From Watersipora subatra (taxonomy: Eukaryota > Bryozoa > Gymnolaemata > Cheilostomatida > Watersiporidae): DNA of 64,000 bases. The stretch spans positions 4,092,001 to 4,156,000 of the forward strand of contig NC_088714.1 in NCBI RefSeq assembly GCF_963576615.1, read 5' to 3'. Below the pieces are notes generated by a model. The model saw only the letters and a list, made by a program, of their open reading frames with translations, did no database searches and had not been told where the DNA came from. Position numbers and translations under genes: made by a program. This document shows positions 34,266 to 46,644 of this stretch, in pieces; positions within the stretch are counted from its first letter, which is position 1; every line of letters starts with the position of its first letter.

Positions 34266-34684
34266 TTGCGGCTGTCTTAACCTTTAACAACTCTCGAAAC
34301 TTAATCTTTTCAGTTAGTGTTTTCTATGAAATATTTTTGTTCTTTATTTTGGAATAATATTTAATAATATAATAATATTAGCATTCATATTATTTCAACC
34401 CTTTTTTATTTTACTTAGGCAATTACTATTCACCAGTTTTCTTACATGAAATGAAGTTCAGAGTACAGTAAAAGCTAGCCTGTGATTTAAAGGTTAGTCA
34501 TGAGCATCTTCAAAAGCATATGCTAAGGGTTTATAATATTTGAACTCAAGTATTAGTGGTCATTATGATATTATGTAATTTGGACAGTTGGAAACATAAT
34601 ATGAAATCACAAGTACATGTATTGTGAAAGAAACTGCCGGTTCCTTTTACTCTCCACAGGGCAGTCAAACAACAACACTGAGTG
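34266..34684. other. Spacer between minisatellite and foldback element
   Basis: AT-rich, with nothing recognisable. Confidence 0.45.
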
Positions 34685-35480
34685 TTAAACCAAACTGTCA
34701 CGAACAACTTTTATCGTATTTACTAGGTAAATCAGACACGCTAATTCCGATTTTGTACTCAAAATAAAGATTAGTCCACTAACCTTCAAAGTCATTTAAG
34801 CTTTTTTAAAGCGTTTCAATATTCGTTTCGAAAACAACACAGTCGGCATTACAAGCTCCGCCCATAAATATGTGACGAAACCTAGCTTTTTCAGGAACGG
34901 ACGTTAGGAATGTTTAGTCCGATTTAAAATAATAGAGATGGGTGTCTTAAAACCCATTATTATTTAAATCCAGCCTGTAAAATAATTTAAGTTTTTTATG
35001 AAAAGTATATAAACTATTTAAAAATGCTCGTAGCTTGTTACATGACGTTTAAATGGGCTGGACGCCGAGAAAAATGAGCTCAAAAAGCGCGGTTTTATCA
35101 CAAGCTAGCGTTGTTATCGCGCTTTTTTAAATATGCAATGTTAAATAGCTCATCTACCTTTCAGAAAAACTGATATTATTTTGAAGGCTGAATTTAGATA
35201 TTAATGGATTTTAAAACACCCATCTCTATTATTCTAAATCGGTCTAAACATCCCTACGTAACTGCTGTTCCTAAAAAGCTAGGTTACGTCACGTATTTAT
35301 GGGCGGAGCTTGTTATGCCAATCGTGTTGTTTCCGAGACCGATATTAAAACGCTGTAAAAAAGCCTTCATTACTCTGAAAGTTAGTAGACTAATCTTTAT
35401 TTTAATTACAAAATCGGAATCAGCGTGTCTGATTTACCTAGTAAATATGATAGAAGTTGTTCATGACAGTTATGGTTTAA
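34685..35480. mobile_element. Foldback/MITE element bounded by TTAA
   Basis: A 796-bp near-palindrome starting TTAAACC and ending GGTTTAA. The outer arms (about 300 bp each) contain, on opposite strands, GGCGGAGCTT and CACCCATCTCTATTATT. Arms extend almost to a centre with GCGCG on each side; the right arm lacks about 45 bp. TTAA ends suggest mobilisation by a TTAA-targeting transposase of the piggyBac type. No protein-coding content. Confidence 0.8.
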
Positions 35481-36295
35481 ATGCCAATGAATATATACAT
35501 ATATATTTACTAAATAAATATACAAGTTTACGTGCAAGACAGGCAATAAACGACGTTCAAAGCATGCAGGGAGGGTGTGCTGCTCTGCCAAAATGATCGA
35601 ATCATCTTTTTATACTTTTATACTTCAGTTTTAGGCTCTGCCCCTTTTTCTTTGTTCCACGCTCAGTTTCTTTTCACGGTCTTCATGGTTCTTTTCAGTA
35701 GCCCGAGTGCCTTAACAGTGGCTGGGCCTTCCTTGGTGTCTTGAAGGCTCTACGACTATGACTCTGGTGACCAAGAGGCCTATCGCTACGGCCCTGGTCA
35801 CAGGGTTCTACTACAACTATATTTCTTGTTAGCTATACAGTGCCACAAGCTGTGGCACATAAACATAAAATATCAAATTTTTGTTTAAAGCTGTTATAAA
35901 ATCAAATAAAATTTGTCTGCTGAAATGAAATCAAATGAAATCATGTTTCAGCAATGACCCAATAACTATAAAACTGGTACAGATTAGTTTAGTTGTATAC
36001 AGTCAACTTAACAACTGGTTTCAAACTTTTGTGCTATGAACAAAAAAGAATGACTAACCAATCCTATTCACGAATGGTAAAGAGGGCAATTCCAAGTATA
36101 GAATAACCAAAAATTTTAGCCATAGGAGCCAGAAAAAAAGGCAACTTCAAACATTGAACAGCCAATCACTGAGAAACAGCAAAGAAAGAGCTGTTCCATG
36201 CATAAAGCAACCAATCACTACCACCAAAAAGAGACAACAGATGTTTACTATCCATCTATTTGCTTTAATACCAATTAGTCCTTCTATAGCCTCAA
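35481..36295. other. Gene-free spacer
   Basis: No gene seen. A small perfect hairpin GTGCCACA-AGC-TGTGGCAC lies near 35850, and a moderately GC-richer stretch at 35640-35820 has no coding frame of interest. Confidence 0.45.
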
Positions 36296-36443
36296 CACAT
36301 GCACACATGCACACACACCACATGCACGCATGCACACACACCACATGCACGCATGCACACACACCACATGCACCACACAAACTACATGCATGCACACACA
36401 CCACAGGCACCACATGCTTTCCACACACACACCACACACCCAC
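36296..36443. repeat. CA-rich minisatellite (about 23-bp unit)
   Basis: Repeated CATGCACACACACCACATGC. Alternating purine-pyrimidine composition on one strand gives Z-DNA-forming potential. Confidence 0.85.
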
Positions 36444-37459
36444 AAAAATCATAGCCTCAGTCTCTAGGTAACTCTATTGAATGATAGCTATTAATGGAGT
36501 AGGATTTCACAAAAGTGAAGAAAGACAATGAAGTGACAATTAGTTAAAGAAGAATATTATGAATGATATTTTTATCTTGTCAATTATAATTGTGATTGTA
36601 GCAATATAACAAATAAAAAAAGGAAGGATTTAGAAAAATAAAAGAAAGCTAATGAGTCGAACAAGATTACGATATAATAAATACTATTTAGGTGCTAGAG
36701 AAGGTCTTCTGTTGTTAGGTTGTGATGTCAATCAATGTTATTCATGGGTGAAAAGTGAAAGGCATTTTGCATCCTATTTGCATACAGAAAAATGAACGTT
36801 GTACATATTAGTCATAATGTTTTGTTGATGAAATGCAGGTCTCTCAGCACTACTATTACTAGACAAAGTCAACTGATATTAGTTTTTCTGTTGTACTTCA
36901 TTCAGATAGCTTTATTGAAAAAGATTTCTGGTGCTTCAGGAAATCAGACAATATCTAATTTATTCTCGAAGGCTATACAGTTTGTTTTTATATAAATTAA
37001 AGTTCTGAATGTAGATGCCTCATGTAAACAGATACAGTGTTGATACAATGGGCATCGTCTTAACTTCTCATATTTCAGGTATACTCATAGTGTCCAGACA
37101 CATTACAGACAATATATCTGCCAGCAGAGATATTGTTTGTAATGTGCAGTGCACGATCCCCAGGCATTGTTGAATATCTAGAATCCTAGTTTATTATTAG
37201 CTCTCTCTGGGCTTAACAGCACCGATTGTCACAGAAAAGCGCAGCCTCAATGGCAGCGAAAGGGATCCACTACCTAAGGCTAAATAATAATTATGACATC
37301 ACATTGTGGGAACTGCAACCAAGTGTTTTCTTATTGCGGGACATAGTTTTGACACCTTGTTTTTCATAGTTCTATTATTTCTTGTGTATTGGATATAGGC
37401 TCATTCGAAAGCCAAGAATCTGATGTATTGAACTATATAATTAAAAAATTATATAATTT
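36444..37459. other. Gene-free spacer
   Basis: AT-rich sequence without recognised features. Confidence 0.45.
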
Positions 37460-37745
37460 ATGTGCTTTAAAAGTTGACTTGCAACAACATTCACATTACA
37501 GTTATTTGGTATCAAAAGGTTCAGCATGTCTTGCTCTGCTGCGTTGTAGGTGCAAAATATGTGAAAATGGGATTACAAGCTCTTAAAAGCTAAAAAACGA
37601 ACCGTTAATTGCAGCCATCACAAAAACGCCTTAGTTTGGAATCTCTTTATTTCGACGGCATACTCAAACATTGGGGTTGTTGTTTTGACACGAGATGTTA
37701 TCACATGAAATTAAAGGCCAGTAAAAGGCTCAGTATAAAACCCCA
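37460..37745. mobile_element. Solo arm of the TTAAAGG foldback family
   Basis: About 285 bp matching the terminal arms of the element at 42592-43506, for example GTTGACTTGCAACA..ATTCACATTA, ACAAGCTCTTAAAAGCTAAA and GGCCAGTAAAAGGCTCA. Only one arm is present. Confidence 0.75.
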
Positions 37746-39850
37746 GTATGACTATCTATCTTATCTATGAGTAACTGATTGCATTAACTCACTTACTTAA
37801 CACTATCTATTCAGTGCCTTTGCAAGTCATGCAGGTATTGAATTGCTTTAAATAATAAGCATATATTAGAGTAATAAACTATAATCATCATTTCTTTAAT
37901 ATGAGCAATAATTACTATCTTAACTGTGGAAATTCATGATCATTGTTTAACCATTCTCATGGCTGATGTTAGTCATCTAGTCAATCACTACAATTGACTA
38001 GCACAAAAAAGGGGCGTGGCCTAAACGCTCCTTGTCGGCACCGGAAATGCTCATGTTGTTGAAGGCACTGTTATCACTCTAGGGAAAGATAACTCTATGG
38101 TCTTACCCATGTGATAAGTGAGTCACCATAATGAGTCTTACCCATGAGCTCGACCAAGCACCTGCAGTAATATCAGAGCGGTAAAAATCAATACTCACTT
38201 CAACACTCAAATAAACTCATTATTTAAACTATCATCAACCACTCTGGACTTGAAAACTGAGGTATTGCTATACCAATAATTCAGCACCAGTGAGAAGGAG
38301 AGGTAGAAACGTAGGCAAGTTAGAAGCCCCCTTTAGATCAGCAACCAACTTGAGCTTCTCTATGTAAACAAAGCATTCACTACTGGTGCCCTGATCTTCA
38401 TAGGTTTGAATATTGTCAAAAATGTCCTTATTATTTGCTCAAAATTGTTTATATTACCAGCTGGCTGGTCATTAACACTAATTCGTTGTAAATCTTTTAC
38501 ACATTTGCTCAATATCTGATGGTTTTGGTCTCAGCTCCTTTAACGTAATCAAAGGAAAGCCTCACCTGAAAAAGGAGAAAAGGTTTTGTACTCAGTTGCT
38601 TCCATGATCTACTCCATCTGTTGGCTGCTACCTGTATGTAATCAGTTTACGACTGCTATCAATGATTATTATTTCAGTTAAAAATTATTAGTTTTACATT
38701 ATTTGCTTTTAATTAATGTATAAAGCATTTAGCAGTAATAAAGATATCAAGTAGAAAATGACAAAGTTGGCTCTGAATGCAAAATAACCAATTTACATCA
38801 GCAAAAAGAATGAGAAAATAAAAAGGCTTTTTACGCCCAAGATAGCTAATCAAAACCGCATACAGATGGCAAACAGCGTTTCTCATTTATTTGGCCTATC
38901 ATCAATCTACTTCTCTCTAGCTTCGATGCACACAGCATAGCCTCTGTGTTTAGGTGGCTCTATCAAATAATAGCTATAAAGAAATAATAGGAGTGAGAAC
39001 AAAATCGTTGAAGATGAAAATAACTTCAAGGTAAAAAGAGGTTGATTAAAAACAGACTTGCAAAATTATAAATTAAGATTTTGCGATAAGAAGTCTAACC
39101 AATAATAGTATTTTCTTTATCTTAAAGAACATTATCATTATTATCATTCAAATAGGATCAATGCTAAAAATTAATAATGATATACTAATAAGAGCTAATA
39201 TATAACAGTTACTTACTGTTTTCGATGAGAGTTGTGCCATCTTGTAGATAAGAGCAAATAACTACTGCTAAATAGAAAAGAGGCAATATTTAGTATCAAG
39301 ATCACACATCCTTATGGATGGTAAGCCCCACATTAGTTCGTTTACTCCCATAATAATTTATCTTGCAAGGCTGCCCCTACACTGCTTGTTTTTATTGCAG
39401 ATGATGAACACTGTTGTCCTCTCTTAAATGTGTAAATCTATAACTACATGCATATTCTTTACATAAAACAAAATTTATAAAATATATATACGAGAAGCAA
39501 GTTTTGATAACTACATGTACATGTAGTTATCAAATTAATGAGAAAGAACTGTGTACAGTTCCATCAAATGAGTCATTTGTATGCTTCAAAACTACTAACA
39601 CACTTCATGCAGTTTGCCTTCACTCTTCAGATAAAATGCTTTAAAACTGTGTGGTGTCTCCAATTCTGTTTTTTTGAGAATTTAGGGAACTTGCAGACAT
39701 AAAAAAATCTATTGAAATAGATAGTCGTAACTGAGTCATATTCTTTACATGATCCTGACTGTAAGATCAACACAGAGTTTAGTAAGTTCTTGAGATCATC
39801 ACTAAATATTCTTTAATTTTGGCATCAATAAAAAAAGTAGAAACATAATC
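37746..39850. other. Gene-poor region with a perfect palindrome near its right side
   Basis: No gene recognised. Several GT/AG combinations occur, but none yields a supported exon. It contains the 32-bp palindrome at 39503-39534. Confidence 0.4.
39503..39534. repeat. 32-bp perfect palindrome
   Basis: Two perfectly complementary 16-base halves, TTTGATAACTACATGT and its reverse complement, with no spacer. Confidence 0.9.
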
Positions 39851-39861
39851 CAGTACCTCAC

Positions 39862-39912
39862 CTGATGTACTCACTTCATACAAGCCTTTGTCAGCAACTT
39901 CACCGATGATGA
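39862..39912 (-). CDS. Candidate downstream exon of the MGYL gene family
   Basis: A 51-nt stretch between acceptor actaacag and donor GTGAGG. If entered in phase 1 it reads IIGEVADKGLYEVSTS and leaves in phase 1, the same phase in which exon 2 of copies C and D ends. A related but degenerate piece lies at 61001-61040 on the same strand. No first exon in good condition is seen upstream, so this would belong to a decayed or incomplete copy. Very tentative. Confidence 0.25.
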
Positions 39913-40229
39913 CTGTTAGTTATAATTTAAAAACACGTTGAAAGGATGAGCAGTTCCTGAGTCATATTTTGTACGCAGCTAATAAATGTGAATGAACACA
40001 AAGTTTAGTACAACATTGAAGTTGTACATTGTACTTTAATACAAGTACATCCATACACCAAAGGTGTCTGAGTAAGATTAAAGCAATTCATCATATCCAC
40101 ATAACAAATAAATTTCATAGCCAGGATTATCTATAGAAGCCGTGTGTACAGCTTGTTTCATTTTCTCTACATGTATGTCAAGCTTAATTATATACCGCCG
40201 AAACACATTACCAGTTACCACATGACATT

Positions 40230-41195
40230 ACCATCACGTAGGAAAGCTATCATACTTACAATTATGTAAATCAACTCACACAACTTACGCAGTTAACGCA
40301 TAGCACGTCTTTTTAAACTATAAAAATTTCATAATTCAGCTATACAAGGAAAGTGTTCCTTGCGTGTTCTCTTTCAGTACATAATTTTCAATTATGGTAA
40401 AAATTTACCCATACAAAAATTAACCGCTGCAGATAAAAGCATATTTTAGGTTATTTTTAGGTAAAATTCATATTACTTTAGAAACATGTCACGTGATTCT
40501 CTATTTCATATCATTGTAAGTACTGGCGGAATACACCACTTACTGTACATTATTGCAATTATTACTCTATTTGTATAAGTCTTAGTTTAGGTCTGACACT
40601 AAAATGTATACTTTGATTTTTTACAAGGCTCACTCATTGAAATTAAATTTTAAATCTTGTTTTTTTATATCCAAAAGCAAATGCATTAATTTCACTTTGG
40701 ATTCAATTCAGCTTTTATTTTTAAGTTAATGCCACAACTTGCTACCAACTTGTAACAAGCTTTTAACCATATTTGTAATTGATATGAGTGTATCAGCTGT
40801 AAATACAACAAATTATCAGGTTAAACTGTGTTTATCTTATATCTATTATTAGTAATATACACTGTTGAAAATTGCAGCTTGATACCATTAGTAGGTTTTT
40901 AATAACAAATGATGAATGATTAATTCTCATGCCCCTTTCATATTCATATCAGATAACTCCTATGTATGAACACACATCTATGTAACAACAGTAGTTCTGT
41001 TTTCGAATAAATAGATAAATTTATTTCCTTACAATGAGTAAATTGTCATGAACAGAACTCTAATACAGCAAAGCTTATAGATAGAAATAAATAGTCATAA
41101 TTTAAATAGCATCTACATGTACCATCTATGAAAGTGACAAAGGTTACCCTTCCTCGATTGAGAAAACTTAGGCTATCAATTGAATCAATTTAGAT
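40230..41195. repeat. Segmental duplication block, copy 1
   Basis: Alignable over most of its length with 55950-56885 in the same orientation: GATAAAAGCATATTTTAGG, TAAGTACTGGCGGAATA and TTTATTTCCTTACA are shared. On the minus strand, near 41.05 kb, a sequence resembling the 3' end of the MGYL first exon runs into GTAAGGAAATAAAT, suggesting it derives from that gene family. Confidence 0.7.
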
Positions 41196-41237
41196 TAAAT
41201 TTTTAAATGATTGGCTGATTTCATGTCACGTTTATTT

Positions 41238-41281
41238 GTTTGTAATTGGGCGTGTCTGGGCGTGTCTGGGCGTGTCTGGGG
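41238..41281. repeat. 11-bp tandem repeat GGGCGTGTCTG, about 3.5 copies
   Basis: A short, perfect array in otherwise AT-rich DNA. Confidence 0.85.
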
Positions 41282-42415
41282 GTTGATTAATAAAGCTGTG
41301 TTGAGCATCATAATGACAAACTTTTTATGAAGCTTATCTTATTCATTTGGTTCCATTCTACCATCTTGAAAAATAGTTATTTTAATAAGCCTTTTTAAAT
41401 AGCTGCCAGCAAATGATCAAACAAATAAATATCTATAGCTAGCTAAGAGTTTACTGAAAGTGGAGTGTCAGCAATCTGCTGCCAATAATTATCTTTTCTT
41501 ATCTTTTTAGCAATGCGCTGGTTAGTGTCCAAAAACTTGTTTTATATTAAACAGATTTTAAATGATTTCTTATTTTCATACTATTTGTCTGTATCTGCTC
41601 TTCTACAGCTTAACAAATCTCAAGATAGATTTTATATCCAAAAACATCTTCAAATGTTATCTAAGGAGATGTAAGACTGTTTCAATCAAAAAAATTTAAT
41701 TAAACTGGCAATATATTAGAATAGTATTTGCTGCCATTCTGTGCCATACTTATAAACAAAGTTGTTATAAAATAAAATTTAATTAATAAAGATAAATTGC
41801 AATTGCAAAAATTGCAATAGACTTCTCTGATAAATATCAGGTCTTATACAAGTGCAGTGTCTACATCCTACAGTCTGTAAGTGATTCACCAACAAACGGC
41901 TAGGTGTAGTTAATGCAGCGCTTGGCATGGTGATCTAGATCAAACATCTGCTACACGCGTCAGTTGGACTCACTTTAAAAAAAATTTATTTTTAATGTGC
42001 ATGCTGGTTGATGACAGGAAGGACATCTGCCAATAAAAATCTTTCTGTAAACTCACACTTAAAAAGGTATAAAATTTTGTTATCACAGACATGAGGTACC
42101 ATACTACCAACTTCAGGTGATAAATCAGAATTAATAATTATTTTTGGACTACTGAGAAAATCATCTTGGCAAGGAAGCAACTTTTCTTGATGATTCAAAT
42201 AGTGGGATGCAAGGCTTCCTCAAAACTTTTTCCATTACTTTAAATATTTAAAGTCTAAAACTCTTTACTTGAACCAACACTATTGATATCTAGAGTGAAA
42301 TTGCTATCAGCATTTTCTGTTTGTATTTTGTTAGATCATTCAGCTCAGCTAGTAAAACATGTAAGGTTGATGCTTGTATTTTCTATATGATAGATTATAG
42401 CCATAGGCATGAGTA
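41282..42415. other. Gene-free spacer
   Basis: AT-rich; nothing recognised. Confidence 0.45.
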
Positions 42416-42418
42416 TTT

Positions 42419-42475
42419 AAAGGTTGACTTGCAACAAAATTCACATTATAGCTATCAAACATTAGGTATCATTGA
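42419..42475. mobile_element. Fragment of the TTAAAGG foldback arm
   Basis: Shares AAGGTTGACTTGCAACAAAA and TTCACATTATAG with the element at 42592. Confidence 0.6.
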
Positions 42476-42591
42476 CTGTATCTAAGCATGAAGTTACTAT
42501 ACAGGGCACCAAGGCTACTTCTATGGGCGCCAAGGCTACTTCCTGTCCTTCTTAATACCTGCTTACAATGATGTGAGTGTTGTGATATTAG

Positions 42592-43506
42592 TTAAAGGTT
42601 TACTTGCAACAAAATTCACATGACAGTTATTTGGTATCAAAAGATTCACCATGTCTTACTCTGCTGTGTTGTAGGTACATAATTTGGGGAAATATGATTA
42701 CAAGCTCTTAAAAGCTAAAAAACGAACAGTTAATTGCCGCCATCATGAAACTGCCGTAGATTAGAATCTCTTTCCAAAACGGCTCAAATGGGCCGTGGAT
42801 GAATACAATATGATGGCTTTTGTTTACACTTCCATGCATCCTAATTCGTCAAAATATTTTCACAAACATACTTAACACACTTATTAAAACCATGTTTATT
42901 GTCATTATGTGTCTATTTCATCATCATCGTAATGTTGTTACTTTGAGCACTGATATCTTAAAACCTACCGTAAAAATTTGTTTACCGTTTTAATCTTAGC
43001 TTGAAGGAGTGCATATCATCCTGTGATCAACGTGAAGAGCTTGTTGGGCATCTGTGATAGTCGAAAAATGCTGCAGAAAATGTTCGCGCTGTTTGGCAAG
43101 AAGTATGGGGTCACATGATCAGATTACGGCTAGATGATTAGACCAAGCCGAAACAAAACTGTAAAGCAGCGAGCATCTATATTTGATACGGGCTTCTCTG
43201 TAGAACCCGAAGTGTTTGTCACAAACTAGTACTATGAGACATTTTATATTGAGCCTTCTATTGGCCTTTTATTTTACGTGATAACACCGCATGTCAAAAC
43301 AATTACCAAAATGTTTGAGAGCGTCATCAAAATAAAGAGATTCCACACTACGGCATTTTTGTGATGGCTGTTCGCTTTTGAGCTTTTAAGAGTTTGTAAT
43401 CACATTTCCGCATATTTTGCACCCACAACACAGCAGAGTAAGATATGGTGAACCTTTTCATACCAAAATAATTGTAATGGGAATTTTGTTGCAAGTAAAC
43501 CTTTAA
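42592..43506. mobile_element. Foldback/MITE element, TTAAAGG family
   Basis: A 915-bp element starting TTAAAGGTTTACTTGCAAC and ending with its reverse complement. The right inverted arm is about 280 bp; the left arm is shorter (about 200 bp). The unique centre (about 440 bp) has no coding domain. Flanking homology stops at TTAA, indicating a TTAA target. A solo arm (37460) and a fragment (42419) lie nearby. Confidence 0.82.
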
Positions 43507-44164
43507 AAATGGTCCTTTGGCTGTTTCATTTTCTTTTCGTTATTTCTGTCAGCATCTTTCATATATTAACAATATTCAAATTTGTAACTAAAATATATTT
43601 TACTGTGTAATAATGAAGTCTGTGAATCTCTATGATTTTAGTCAGCACTCCCAATTCAGGACTCCCAGACGCTGTTGTGAGCTTGTTATGTAATTGGCTT
43701 GACATGAGATTTTAGATTGCACCTTATTCACAGCATAGCTGAGGCTATTACATTATATAGTTGTTTGTAGCTGTAAAAACATTGGCTACCTTGACCCTAT
43801 CACTTGCGCAGATATTACCAACTCTGGTTACACGTGTCAGTTGTAAATATTCTTAACAGGATTTAGAGATACGAAGATATAAAACGTTTGTTGCACCATC
43901 CTTAACAATAATTTGTACATTAAAATGCAACATAAATTAATAGGCTTAAATTCTCTCTGTTATTGATTTAAATTTTCAAAAATCCTGAAGCCTTAGGTTG
44001 ATGTAACCATAATTTTTATTGAAAGAGAAAAGAAGTTTTACTCAAACTAAAAAGTACAAGTGTTTGAGTATAATGGGCTAACAGAATGAGCTACATCTGA
44101 CACCATGTAAATACTAAATGTAACTTATTATTATTGTGCATTATGACTGTGATAGCAATCCTGA
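43507..44164. other. Gene-free spacer
   Basis: AT-rich; nothing recognised. Confidence 0.45.
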
Positions 44165-44822
44165 CTATAATATAGATACATGTATATATACTCATACATC
44201 CTTCTATAGCAAGGCTAACCATTTTTTGTAGTAACTTTCATGCAGAAGATCATTGTAATATTTAAAAGGTTGATACATATAAACTGAATGTAGCTCTATT
44301 TTTCACCCATGCTCTGATTCAAACCCTGAGTCAATTCATTTAGCCAATTAAATATAGCCATTTAAGTACACAAAGCTATGCTGTGTACATATATATTTTA
44401 TAAGGAAGCTAGTCAACACAATACATTTTCATCATGTGTTAGATTTCTTCTGACATCATTACAGTATATAAGTTTTTGTAAGTCTATGCCAATACTTTGC
44501 ATTTGGTGCGTGAGTACGTACAAGCATTACTAATCTTAATTTTACTCCAAAGTCATTATTATCAACGTCAGATCTATGAAGCTAGTAGATTAGCCTTGCT
44601 TGACTAAGCAGCACATTCAATTTAGAGTGTAGAAGTATTATTAGTTTCTATAGAAACCAACCAAAAGACTTTGATACTACTTTGGGCACTACTCTTGCTT
44701 CTTATATAATCTTTTTTATTTTAATTTATTCAACTGATATAACTCATAGAATAATGACAATAAGATAAGAGTAGCTAAAAAGGTACAAGGAATAACAGAG
44801 CTCAGCTGCATATATCTAAACT

Positions 44823-44829
44823 ATATATA
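44823..44829 (+). promoter_or_regulatory. TATA box of family copy A
   Basis: TATATAA 90 bp upstream of the copy A ATG, in a region conserved in copy B. Confidence 0.55.
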
Positions 44830-44918
44830 ACGGGATTTGAGTTCAGAATCAAGTCTGATCAGCGACAGTTACAAAACACAGTGATAGTTTTAGTTAACTA
44901 AACATTACTAGTTTAATT

Positions 44919-45013
44919 ATGGGTTATCTAGTTAGAGGTTGTGAAATGTCATCTCTAATCTTTGATAAGAGTGAATCCTTTGAATTATCAACTAACTCTT
45001 TCTATCTTACCAG
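44919..45013 (+). CDS. MGYL family copy A, first coding exon
   Basis: A 95-nt exon reading MGYLVRGCEMSSL, FDKSESFELSTNSFYLT and ending ACC AG before donor GTAAGG, in phase 2. Length, phase and donor match copies C and D exactly. The conserved leader AAACTAAACATTACTAG precedes the ATG. No second exon was found downstream; the next thing is the duplicated promoter of copy B. It may therefore be an orphan first exon or use a distant exon. Product unknown. Confidence 0.5.
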
Positions 45014-45750
45014 GTAAGGAAATAGAATGCTCTGGACAGAAATTGATCTAAACTCTATCTTTATGTATATACACACTCATACATCCTTCTATAGTAAGGC
45101 TAACAACTTTTGGCAGTAACTTTCATGCAGAAATTCTTTGTAATATTTATTAGGCTGATACATATAAACTGAATGTACAATGTAGCTCTATTTTTCACCC
45201 ATACTCTGATTCAAACACCGAGTCAATTCATTTAGCCAATTAAACATAGCCATTTCAGTACACAAAGCTATGCTCTATTGTGTATATATATATATTTTAT
45301 AAGGAAGTTTGTCAACGCAATGCATTTTTATTAGAGTTAGTGTGATTATACGCTATCATTACGCATGCTTTTAGATTTCTTCTGACATCATTAAATCAGT
45401 TTATAAGTCTATGCCAATACTCAGCGTTTGGTGCGCGTGTACGTACAAGCATTACTAATCTTAATTTTACATCAATCGCATTATTATTTACGTAAGATCT
45501 TTGTAGTTATAGATTAGCCTCGCTTGACTAAGCAGCACACTCAATTTAGAGTGTAGAAGTATTATTAGTTTCTATAGAAACCAGCCAAATCAGTTTGATA
45601 CTACTTTGGGCACTACTCTTGCTTCTTATATAATCTTTTTTATTTTAATTTATTAAACTGATATAACTCATAGAATGATGACAATAAAATAAGAGTGGCT
45701 GAAAAGGTTCAAGGAATAACAGAGCTCAGCTGCATATAACTATATAAATT

Positions 45751-45759
45751 TATATATAA
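45751..45759 (+). promoter_or_regulatory. TATA box of family copy B
   Basis: TATATATAA about 100 bp upstream of the copy B ATG. Confidence 0.5.
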
Positions 45760-45852
45760 CGGGATTCCCAAGCCTTTGAGTTCAGAATCAGCTCAGCTAC
45801 AGCTACAGACGAAAGTAACAGCTTTATTAAACTAAACATTACTAGTCTGATT

Positions 45853-45951
45853 ATGGGCTATTTAGCTAGAGGTTATGAAATGTCATCTCTTGTCTTTGAT
45901 GCGAGTGACTCCTCTGAATTATCAACTGACTTTTTTGCCTTGTCATTATGG
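45853..45951 (+). pseudogene. MGYL family copy B, first exon without the conserved donor
   Basis: ATG at 45853 followed by MGYLARGYEMSSLVFDASDS and SELSTDFFALSLW. The conserved AG-GTAAGG donor is absent at the expected place, and no second exon is seen. It looks like a decayed tandem copy of A, although substitutions in the body keep the frame open. Confidence 0.5.
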
Positions 45952-45959
45952 ACAAAAAG

Positions 45960-46640
45960 TATTCTGAAATTTTTTGCTCTTTTTTCATTTAATATTCGAT
46001 TATATTAACTTCCTGAAAGTCTTGTTTTAAAAATAGTGGTTTGAGGTTCACGCTTGCAATTTTTTGTATTCAAGTTTTTTTCTACGATTCGAGCCGCAAG
46101 TCAATTAAATTTCCAGCTCTTTGTTTTTGTGTTGTTGGTTTCGAATGATGTATATATTATGCTGTTGTGTCCTAAAATATAAAAACTGTGTACATATATA
46201 ATATACTAACCATCCTTAAAACTTTAATTGAAAAATGCTAACACACCCTCATGTAAACAGGCCCTAGAGATTAAAAATGCTAAACCGCCCTTTCGATGAT
46301 TCACTGCAAAATATTCTAACCATTGAGAAGTTCAAAATGTAACCAAACTTTCAGTTATAAACTTTCATATTTTTTAAACAGAATATCATAATCTTTGTAT
46401 CTGCATAACAAATGACAAATAATCACTAATATTACTATAAAAATACACAAAAGAAAGTAAAACATTAAACAGTTAAAAAGCCATGAAGTGGATAGCAATG
46501 GTAGTAATAAAAAAACTAGATAACAATAATCACTAAAACGTGAAAGGTATTGTTATAGCCATGTTGAAGACTCTACAGTCCTTTCAAGGATATTAACATT
46601 TTTTTAACCACATACTTGTTGCATGGGCAAGGGTTCTGCT
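45960..46640. other. Spacer between copy B and the 27-bp minisatellite
   Basis: No second exon for copies A or B and no other feature recognised. Confidence 0.45.
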
Positions 46641-46644
46641 AAAT

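Larger units (their letters stand above)
44165..45950 (+). repeat. Tandem duplication of about 0.9 kb (promoter plus first exon of MGYL gene)
   Basis: Two consecutive copies (about 44165-45013 and about 45055-45950) share blocks such as CTCATACATCCTTCTATAG and GAGCTCAGCTGCATATA. The offset is 885 bp at the left and 934 bp at the right, so several indels separate them. Each copy ends in a homologous first exon. Confidence 0.88.

Noticed and set aside
33289-34290. Long open frames of 305-333 codons on both strands over the 24-bp array
   Set aside because: They follow automatically from a stop-free 24-bp unit (multiple of three) and exist in several frames; no gene context.
38500-38640. Possible minus-strand exon after a strong acceptor near 38567
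   Set aside because: The frame expected from the MGYL family closes after a few codons.
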